DNA of 11,537 bases from an uncultured Phascolarctobacterium sp. (GTDB lineage: Bacteria; Bacillota; Negativicutes; Acidaminococcales; Acidaminococcaceae): positions 1 through 11,537 of the forward strand of contig URVO01000021.1 in NCBI GenBank assembly GCA_900551335.1, in the 5' to 3' direction. The first letter of the stretch is position 1. The number at the start of each line of letters is the position of its first letter. The notes under the pieces were generated by a model, which was not told the origin of the DNA, made no database searches, and saw nothing but the letters and a program-made list of their open reading frames with translations. Shown here piece after piece: positions 1 to 5,271 of this stretch. Made by a program: the position numbers and the translations under genes.

Positions 1-13
1 ACTTATCACGTTA

Positions 14-799
14 TTAGTAGCCACCGCCACCGCCGCCATGATCATCATCACTGCAATTGTCGCTTACGCTGCCGTCGTCGCTAGAGCTGCTTCTGTCATT
101 CTTCGGCTTCGGCACTGCTGCTACCGTAGTATGGGTATAAATATCGTCTTCATGCACCAGCTTGAAGGTTTCCTTATTCAGGTAAGCATCTGCCGCCACC
201 TCGTTGCGTACATTGCTCATGCTGCTCATCAGCATGCCGCGATATACGTAGGCGATAATGCCGCCGCCAGCCAAGCCGATAATCAATGCCAGCCAGTTGA
301 ATTCCTTCTCAGGCTCCCAGGGCTCGCCGTTAGCTTCATAATAGCTCATGAGCTCGCCGCCCTTTTGTGCGTAGGTGATATACGCTCCGGCATAATCATT
401 GTTCTTCAGCTTAGCTACCATAGGCTTGCTCATGTATTCTACACCAGCATTACCTTTGACAACCTCTTTCAGCTTTTTGTCAGTGCTGATATACCATTTG
501 CGTTTGTCGATAACCTGCAAAAGCACCATATTGCCGTTGGCACCGTCATTATAAACATCATCAATCAGCTTGTTGGCATATTTGCCGGGTTCCTCATTGT
601 TGATGGTTTTCATGACTACAACGCCCATACGGATCCCATGCTCCTGCTCCTGTCTGCGCAGCTCTGTGAGCACCTCACGCTTCTGCTGCGGAGTCAGTAC
701 ATTGGCATTATCTACCAGGCTCGGCGCTGCTGCCAAACCAACGCTTGCCAGCATCAGGGCTGCCAGCATGGTCAAGATTACAAATAACTTTCTCATCAT
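14..799 (-). CDS. TPM-domain (YgcG/YdjH-like) exported membrane protein
   Basis: Secreted TPM-domain protein, probably the YdjH member of a YdjGHI-type envelope-stress complex. The 261 residues begin with a signal peptide (about 1-25, ending GLAAA). A TPM fold follows at about 28-150: it opens with LVDNANVLTP, has the KRKWYIST strand, and ends with the KLKNNDYAGAYITYA helix. A transmembrane segment spans about 168-186 (NWLALIIGLAGGGIIAYVY). The tail is Ser/Asp-rich and ends in six glycines and a tyrosine, the low-complexity ending typical of YgcG relatives. The TPM domain therefore faces outside and the tail is inside if the signal peptide is cleaved. TPM domains have been proposed to be phosphatases, but no function is shown here. 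The SD is GGGAGGTG at 803-810. Two ATGs in tandem (799 and 796) are possible; 796 gives 7-base spacing. The SD touches the stop codon of the preceding gene, so the two are probably translationally coupled. Family call is confident, role is inferred from neighbours. Confidence 0.85.
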   Translation of the reverse strand: MMRKLFVILTMLAALMLASVGLAAAPSLVDNANVLTPQQKREVLTELRRQEQEHGIRMGVVVMKTINNEEPGKYANKLIDDVYNDGANGNMVLLQVIDKRKWYISTDKKLKEVVKGNAGVEYMSKPMVAKLKNNDYAGAYITYAQKGGELMSYYEANGEPWEPEKEFNWLALIIGLAGGGIIAYVYRGMLMSSMSNVRNEVAADAYLNKETFKLVHEDDIYTHTTVAAVPKPKNDRSSSSDDGSVSDNCSDDDHGGGGGGY

Positions 800-808
800 G
801 GCACCTCC

Positions 809-1912
809 CTACATCACGAACCAGGCGATAAGATAAACCAAAATCGCACCGATGAGGAAGGAAATCAGCGTGTAATTACGCAGCTTGCCGTAATCAATCG
901 GCAGACTGCCGACGAACTTGCCGGTCTGACCGTTCATCATAAAGGTGTAGGGCTTATCTTCAAAACGAGTTGTTAAAATCCACACCGGCACCATTGCATA
1001 GTGTACATCGTTTTCTTCCTTGATAACCGCAAGGTCATTATTGGCGCTGACCGAGGTATAACCGGTAACGGTGTTTTCCAGACAAGATTCCGCACTTTTT
1101 ACTACGCGCGCGTCTGCACGGCTTACGGCTGCCTCCGCATCAACATCATACTTATCTGCCAGATAACCGGCTAAATAAGATGTGCTGAAGGGAACCATAT
1201 CCTTGTAATCAAACGGCTCAATGCTTTCCATGAACTGGTCGTCCATCTTCTCGCTGCCGTCTACAGGAATACGCTCAAAGGACATTGTGCCTTCACGAAC
1301 GCAGTTATAGTGCAATGTAGTCGTAATAATCTCGTCATCCGTTTCATAAACGGAATCACTGCGGCCTTCAAAGCTGCCGCTCGCATTAACCGAGGAATCG
1401 AACAGCCAGAACGGTACATACATCGCCTGGATATCCTCCACACGGTTATTAGCTGTAAAAGCATCGGGCAAAAGCTTCTTGCCCTTATAGAATTCCTTGA
1501 GCGCAGCTACAGCCTGCTCCTTGGTTTTCTTGAACGGAATTACGAAGTCCGGCTTCAGCATATTGTCGAAGCGGCTCGGAAGCATCGTCGGGTTGCCGCA
1601 GTAGCAGCACTCTGTCGCCATGGTGTTTTCGTCGCAGACGATTTCGGCACCGCAGCTGGAGCAGGTGAACGCCTTCATCATTTCAGCTTCTTCCTTCTCC
1701 CATTCGCTGCCTGCGTTAGCGGTATCCCACTTGGCTTCCTTAGCTGCCTGCGCCTTCGCTGCAGCAGCCTCCTTCGCTGCATATAACTCCTCTACTGCCT
1801 TGATTTCCAGTTCCGTACCGCAATATTCGCACGTCACCTTATCATGCCCGGGCAGGAATGTTAAAGGAGCATTACAATTTGGGCACTGATAGTTTACAGA
1901 GGTTGCAGCCAT
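809..1912 (-). CDS. Tail-anchored double zinc-ribbon protein (YdjG-like)
   Basis: A 367-residue protein with two N-terminal zinc ribbons and one C-terminal membrane helix. Ribbon 1 uses C10-x2-C13 and C28-x2-C31 (QCPNCNAPL...CEYCGTELE), a TFIIB/PriA-like knuckle pair that often makes automatic annotation call such proteins 'replication restart' or 'helicase' proteins. There is no helicase domain here. An Ala/Lys/Glu-rich helix (about 38-62) links to ribbon 2, C84-x2-C87 and C102-x2-C105. The body (about 110-345) has no motif I recognise. The last 19 residues (LISFLIGAILVYLIAWFVM) form a membrane anchor, which leaves the zinc ribbons in the cytoplasm. Length and layout match B. subtilis YdjG, which acts with YdjH and YdjI at the membrane with PspA. 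The start at 1912 is supported by GAGGTGA at 1917-1923. The downstream TPM gene starts 10 bases after its stop. Confidence 0.8.
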   Translation of the reverse strand: MAATSVNYQCPNCNAPLTFLPGHDKVTCEYCGTELEIKAVEELYAAKEAAAAKAQAAKEAKWDTANAGSEWEKEEAEMMKAFTCSSCGAEIVCDENTMATECCYCGNPTMLPSRFDNMLKPDFVIPFKKTKEQAVAALKEFYKGKKLLPDAFTANNRVEDIQAMYVPFWLFDSSVNASGSFEGRSDSVYETDDEIITTTLHYNCVREGTMSFERIPVDGSEKMDDQFMESIEPFDYKDMVPFSTSYLAGYLADKYDVDAEAAVSRADARVVKSAESCLENTVTGYTSVSANNDLAVIKEENDVHYAMVPVWILTTRFEDKPYTFMMNGQTGKFVGSLPIDYGKLRNYTLISFLIGAILVYLIAWFVM

Positions 1913-2066
1913 AATATCACCTCAATATTCTGTAGCTTAGCAGGCTCACTGCTCTCTCAGCCGAGAGCAGCAGTGCCGCCTGCCAGCTTTACACTTCGTC
2001 ATCCAGAACATCTCTGTTCTCCCCCTGCATAGGGGCCTTCATCGTGCCTCACACGATAGCCGGGGC
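1913..2066 (-). other. Structured intergenic spacer with four successive hairpins
   Basis: This 154-base gap inside the operon is packed with inverted repeats, listed in minus-strand order. H1 is ATCGTG/CACGAT (2057-2052 with 2046-2041). H2 is CCCCT/AGGGG closing ATGC (2035-2022). H3 is AGAACA/TGTTCT closing a GNRA-type GAGA loop (2020-2005). H4 is a long stem with GCAGGC/GCCTGC at its base (1983-1978 with 1945-1940), topped by CACTGCT/AGCAGTG and a CTCTC/GAGAG pairing (within 1975-1947). None is followed by a T-run, so this is not an ordinary terminator. It could be a dispersed intergenic repeat, an mRNA processing or stabilising element, or a small RNA. A 17-codon frame (2042-1989, MKAPMQGENRDVLDDEV) also crosses H2 and H3. 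I do not match it to a known RNA family. Confidence 0.6.
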
Positions 2067-3587
2067 TTATTGTTTATCGTTGTCGTCGAAAATATCGCCG
2101 CACTCAGGGCAGAACTTCGGCGGATTATGCGGATCATCAGGTACCCAGCCGCACTTATCGCACTTGAAAACGGGTGCGCCCTCAGGCTTCTTCGCACCGC
2201 AGTTAGCGCAGAATCTTCCTTGGTTTACAGTGCCGCAGCTGCAGGTCCAGCCTGCCTGCTCTGCCGGCTTCGGCGCGCCGCACTCAGCGCAGAATTTGCC
2301 GGTGTTGCCGCTGTGACCGCAAGCGCAGGTCCAGCCTGCTTCTGCTGCCTTCGGCTCAGGCTTCTTCGCACCGCATTCAGCACAGAATTTGCCGGTGTTG
2401 CCGGCACGACCGCAGCTGCAGGTCCAGCCTGCCTCAGCTGCTTGCGGAGCCGGAGCAGCTGCGGGAGCTGCTGCGCCCATTGCTGCACCACCCATCGGTG
2501 CGCCGCCCTGCTGCATGCCAGGCTGAGCATAGCCGCCCTGTGGCGGATAGCCAGGCTGAGCGTAGCCTTGCGGCGGCTGCATAGCCATCTGCTGGTTCAG
2601 AGCGTTCATCATGTTGCCGCCCTGAGCACCTGCCATACCCATGCCCATGAAGCCCATCATCGCGCCGCCCTCGTTGCCGGCAGCAGTCTGCATAGCAGTA
2701 CCGGTTGCACCGGTCATGAAGGCCATGCGTGCATTCGGATTAGAGAGAGCCTGCAGATCGCGGATGTATTTTTCGTCCTCTTCGCTTGCTTTAACGCTGC
2801 TTACGCCGAAGGAAATAACCTCTACGCCGCGCAGCTCGCGCCATTTCTTGCTCAGCACGTCATTGAGTGCATCGCCGATTTCCTGTGCATGACCAGGCAG
2901 TGCACTGTAGCGCACGCCCTTTTCACTCATCATGCCAAAGGCTTGGTTCAGGCCGGTCAACAGCTCAGTTTTCAGCTGGCCGTCAATCTCGCTGCGCTGA
3001 TATTCGTCGCTTACGTTGCCGCAAACATTGGTATAGAACAAAATCGGATTGGTAATCTTGTAGCTGTACTCGCCAAAGCAGCGGATAGGAATATCCATAT
3101 CCAGACCGATGCGCTGGTCAACAACACGGAAGGGAATCGGGCTGGCCGTGCCATATTTATTGCCGATGATTTCCTTCGTATTGAAGAAGTACACGCGCTG
3201 ATCCTTGCCAGGATCGCCGCCATAGGTGAAACGCTTGCCGATCTGAGCAAAGACATTCTTAACACTCTGCATATTCAGGCCATCTGCCATGATGGACGGC
3301 TCAGAAGAGGTATCATAAGTATATTCACCCGGCTCGGAGCAAAGCTCTACAACCTTGCCGTTTTCTACGATAATCATGCACTGACCTTCGTTGATGGCAA
3401 TGGTGGAGCCGTTGCTGATGATGTTATCCTCTGCCGTAGTGTTGGAGCTGCGTCCTTGGCTAGAGGTACGCTTCATGCCCTTGGCAACCAGAACATCCGG
3501 CTTCATGCTTTCACAGTAAATAAACTCTTTCCATTGATCGCCCAGTACGCCGCCAGCTGCGCCTAAAGCTGCTTTAATCAAACCCAT
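2067..3587 (-). CDS. SPFH-domain protein with C-terminal zinc-ribbon array (YdjI-like)
   Basis: A 506-residue SPFH (stomatin/prohibitin/flotillin) family protein of the bacterial YdjI type, often annotated 'virion core protein'. The N-terminus (MGLIKAALGAAGGVLGDQW, then FIYCESMKPDVLVAKG) and an SPFH domain at about 25-245 match the family; there is no long hydrophobic N-terminal anchor. In B. subtilis YdjI is needed to bring PspA to the membrane, where it works with YdjG and YdjH. A Gly/Met/Gln/Pro-rich linker (about 295-386) follows. Three tandem WTCxCG...FCxxCG ribbons come next (387-473; Cys 390/392/402/405, 421/423/433/436, 449/451/460/463), then a fourth CxxCGW...CPxCGD rubredoxin-like knuckle (476/479/493/496). 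At 506 residues it is much longer than the roughly 320 I recall for YdjI; the linker and ribbons account for this. The start is fixed by AGGAGG at 3595-3600, 7 bases upstream. First gene of the operon, with its own promoter at 3671-3699. Confidence 0.88.
   Translation of the reverse strand: MGLIKAALGAAGGVLGDQWKEFIYCESMKPDVLVAKGMKRTSSQGRSSNTTAEDNIISNGSTIAINEGQCMIIVENGKVVELCSEPGEYTYDTSSEPSIMADGLNMQSVKNVFAQIGKRFTYGGDPGKDQRVYFFNTKEIIGNKYGTASPIPFRVVDQRIGLDMDIPIRCFGEYSYKITNPILFYTNVCGNVSDEYQRSEIDGQLKTELLTGLNQAFGMMSEKGVRYSALPGHAQEIGDALNDVLSKKWRELRGVEVISFGVSSVKASEEDEKYIRDLQALSNPNARMAFMTGATGTAMQTAAGNEGGAMMGFMGMGMAGAQGGNMMNALNQQMAMQPPQGYAQPGYPPQGGYAQPGMQQGGAPMGGAAMGAAAPAAAPAPQAAEAGWTCSCGRAGNTGKFCAECGAKKPEPKAAEAGWTCACGHSGNTGKFCAECGAPKPAEQAGWTCSCGTVNQGRFCANCGAKKPEGAPVFKCDKCGWVPDDPHNPPKFCPECGDIFDDNDKQ
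2169..2429 (-). repeat. Tandem zinc-ribbon coding repeats
   Basis: Three in-frame repeats of 31, 28 and 28 codons inside the SPFH gene, each encoding GWTCxCG, a short turn, then G(K/R)FCAxCGAxKP. The DNA copies are visibly alike (for example, two near-identical stretches around the GKFCAECGA codons). This points to internal duplication. Repeats 1 and 2 are closest to each other (both NTGKFCAECGA). Repeat 3 has lost one residue between the knuckles (TVNQGRFCANCG), so it looks older or diverged. Such repeats can expand or contract by recombination, so copy number may differ between strains. Confidence 0.75.
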
Positions 3588-3608
3588 AATACAACCTCCT
3601 TTGTATTA
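3587..3608 (-). promoter_or_regulatory. Palindrome presenting the SD of the SPFH gene in its loop
   Basis: On the minus strand, TAATACAA, the Shine-Dalgarno AGGAGG and TTGTATTA follow one another directly. The arms form a perfect 8-bp inverted repeat with the whole SD as the six-base loop, and the last arm base is the A of the ATG start codon. Because the stem is A/T-rich it would be weak as RNA. It may keep the SD exposed, modulate initiation, or serve as a DNA or RNA protein site. The sequence is direct observation; any regulatory effect is inference. Confidence 0.55.
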
Positions 3609-3627
3609 CAAAAAATTTTTAAGCTTC

Positions 3628-3644
3628 CCTGCGTCTGCCGCAGG
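3628..3644 (-). promoter_or_regulatory. 5'-leader hairpin of the SPFH operon
   Basis: A G/C-rich 6-bp stem, CCTGCG/CGCAGG with a five-base loop, lies between the predicted transcription start (near 3664) and the start codon at 3587. On the minus strand it is followed 8-9 bases later by AAAAATTTTTT, so an attenuator is conceivable, but the gap to the T-run is longer than in a standard intrinsic terminator. It more likely stabilises the 5' end. On the plus strand a T-rich stretch also follows, but no plus-strand gene ends here. Confidence 0.4.
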
Positions 3645-3670
3645 TGTTGTTTTTAATCGACTGCATTTTT

Positions 3671-3699
3671 ATTTTAGCAAACATCCTATACTTTTTCAA
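3671..3699 (-). promoter_or_regulatory. Sigma-A type promoter for the SPFH/zinc-ribbon/TPM operon
   Basis: Read on the minus strand, a -35 box TTGAAA (3699-3694) is followed after exactly 17 bases by a -10 box TAAAAT (3676-3671). TG stands one base upstream of the -10, forming an extended -10 element. Transcription would start near 3664, leaving a leader of about 75 bases. This is the best promoter match in the intergenic region and points the right way. One arm of a 9-bp inverted repeat overlaps the -10 region. Confidence 0.7.
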
Positions 3700-3715
3700 A
3701 TTCATTTTTGCTAAA
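3673..3715. promoter_or_regulatory. Candidate operator: 9-bp inverted repeat around the promoter
   Basis: TTTAGCAAA at 3673-3681 and TTTGCTAAA at 3707-3715 are perfect inverted copies separated by 25 bases, with centres 34 bases apart, close to three helical turns. One copy overlaps the extended -10 element and the other sits just upstream of the -35. This arrangement would suit a repressor that binds both sides of the promoter. The binder is unknown; the divergent LuxR-type regulator is one candidate. In this A/T-rich stretch chance is possible, though a perfect 9-bp match in this position is notable. Confidence 0.4.
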
Positions 3716-3904
3716 TTCTCCTAAAGCGGTTTACTAATCGCCGATTATGTTATACACTAAGGTTATACGAAAACTACATCTCGTCTTCTGCAGCTTTAGT
3801 TTAACAAAAATCCCGTCATCTGACACTACCCGAAAGGTTAATTTTGGATAGGATAGGCAAAATTTTTTGCTGCACCTGCACTTTTATACTGGAGGTTTTC
3901 CCTT

Positions 3905-5251
3905 ATGAAGCGTATTTTCACCCTGCTGCTCAGCCTGTGCGTTCTACTTCTGGCAGGCTGCGGCTCTGACAAGAGTCTTAATCCTGATAAGCCTGTTTCC
4001 GTCACCATCTGGCATGTATACGGCAACCAGACTAATTCGCCCTTCAACGATTTGATTGATAAATTCAACGCCAGCGAAGGCAAAAAGCAGGGCGTTATTG
4101 TCAAGGTGGAATCCGTCAGCAGCTCCAACGTCATCGACAAGGCGCTCTACGCATCTGCCAAGGGTGCTCCCGGCGCTGCAACGCTGCCGAATATGTTCAC
4201 AGCCTATCCGCGCGTCATTGATAATCTCGAGGACAAGCTGCTGCTCTGGGATGAATATCTCACGCAGGACGATTTAAAGGTCTATAAGCCGGAATTTCTT
4301 GCAGAGGGCTATAAGGGCAAAAAGCTTTATATGCTGCCCATCGCCAAATCCACTGAGCTGTTTTTCCTGAACCAGACCTTCTTCGACCGCTTTGCCGCAG
4401 AAAATAATATCAAGCCTGCTGATCTTGGCGATTACGACAAGCTTTTCGCCATCTGCCGCCAATACTACAAATGGAGCGGCGGCAAAAATATGTGCCAGCT
4501 GGATGATTTCTACAATTATTATCTTACGAGCATGGAGTCCCTCGGTGACCCGCTCATCAAGAACGGCAAGCCCGACCTGACCTGTCCCGCCTTCAAGCGT
4601 GTCTTCCGCGCAGCAGCGCAGACAGCCATCGCCGGCGGCCTGGGTATTGAAAAGGGCTATGCCACTGACGGCTGGAAGACGGGCGCCTTAATCAGCAACG
4701 TCGGCTCCACTGCCGCCATCATGTATATGTGTGATTACGTAACGCATCCCGATAATACACGCGAGGACATCATCACCAACTACTATCCTAACCCCGTCTT
4801 CAGCGGCGGCACGGTGAAGCTGCTGCAGCGCGGCGTCGGACTTTTGGCTATCAAAAGCAAGGATGAACGTCAAAACCTTGCCTGCGCAATCTTTGCCAAA
4901 TGGCTGGCACAGAAGGATAAAAATATTTACTTCGCTGTGCACGCAGGCTATCTGCCCTCGAATGGTGAAGCGCTGACGGAGGTGCTTGCTCATCCGGATA
5001 TGGTGCATAACGCCAAATATCAGAAGCTTTATACCTGCATGCAGCAGGTTTACAGCAAGGGCGACTTTCTGCACCTGCCGCATTACCCCAACGCCGGGGA
5101 AACGCAGCGCAGCCTGGAATATGGCAGCAAGAATATCCTGCGTCAGGCACACAGACAATATCTTGCCGAGGTACAGGCAGGCGCAGAGCCGCAGGCCGTC
5201 CTCGACCGTTTAGTAGAAGAAAGCTACCAGAAGCTTTTGACCTATAAATAA
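3905..5251 (+). CDS. Extracellular solute-binding lipoprotein (ABC family 1-like)
   Basis: A 448-residue lipoprotein resembling UgpB/MalE-type (family 1) binding proteins. The signal peptide MKRIFTLLLSLCVLLLAGC has a lipobox LAGC with Cys19 as the lipidated residue. Family features include the first strand VSVTIWHVYG (about 31-40), the FNDLIDKFNAS helix, the KGKKLYMLPIAKSTELFFLNQTFFD hinge region, a GAAAIMY-like TAAIMYMCDY strand and the LAIKSKDERQNLACAIFAKWLA helix near the C-terminal lobe. It would bind a small extracellular ligand, perhaps a sugar or glycerophosphodiester, but specificity cannot be read from the sequence. SD GGAGG lies 9 bases before the start. No permease or ATPase follows. 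Instead, 20 bases downstream, comes a membrane-anchored regulator gene, so it may be a sensor's binding partner, or it may feed a transporter encoded elsewhere. Confidence 0.85.
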   Translation: MKRIFTLLLSLCVLLLAGCGSDKSLNPDKPVSVTIWHVYGNQTNSPFNDLIDKFNASEGKKQGVIVKVESVSSSNVIDKALYASAKGAPGAATLPNMFTAYPRVIDNLEDKLLLWDEYLTQDDLKVYKPEFLAEGYKGKKLYMLPIAKSTELFFLNQTFFDRFAAENNIKPADLGDYDKLFAICRQYYKWSGGKNMCQLDDFYNYYLTSMESLGDPLIKNGKPDLTCPAFKRVFRAAAQTAIAGGLGIEKGYATDGWKTGALISNVGSTAAIMYMCDYVTHPDNTREDIITNYYPNPVFSGGTVKLLQRGVGLLAIKSKDERQNLACAIFAKWLAQKDKNIYFAVHAGYLPSNGEALTEVLAHPDMVHNAKYQKLYTCMQQVYSKGDFLHLPHYPNAGETQRSLEYGSKNILRQAHRQYLAEVQAGAEPQAVLDRLVEESYQKLLTYK

Positions 5252-5271
5252 GCCTGCAGAAAGGAGAGCCT

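Larger units (their letters stand above)
3588..3904. other. Divergent intergenic region (317 bases)
   Basis: A/T-rich gap between the minus-strand SPFH gene and the plus-strand binding-protein gene. It holds the minus-strand promoter, leader hairpin and SD palindrome listed separately. For the plus operon I see no strong promoter. The best -35-like box is CTGACA at 3820-3825, followed 18 bases later by a weak TTGGAT. Other visible elements are a direct repeat GTTATAC at 3749-3755 and 3762-3768, a GCAAAA/TTTTGC inverted repeat at 3857-3870, and a doubled CTGCAC at 3870-3881. GGAGG at 3891-3895 is the SD of the plus-strand gene. The plus operon may need an activator. Confidence 0.6.

Noticed and set aside
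809..1912. Reading the zinc-ribbon protein as a PriA-like helicase or replication protein
   Set aside because: Only the short zinc-knuckle resembles such proteins. There are no ATPase or helicase motifs, and the C-terminus is a membrane anchor.
2070..3566. Long open frame of 498 codons on the plus strand, antisense to the SPFH gene
   Set aside because: It mirrors the real gene almost end to end, has no SD, and encodes a Cys/His/Ala/Leu-rich sequence with no family features. It arises from the codon bias of the opposite strand.
3749..3768. GTTATAC direct repeat as an operator or promoter
   Set aside because: The two copies are only 7 bases in A/T-rich DNA, and no good -35 box stands at 16-18 bases from either one.
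3885..3890. TATACT as a -10 box for the binding-protein gene
   Set aside because: It lies directly against the SD, so transcription would start at or after the SD, and no -35 box stands at a proper distance.
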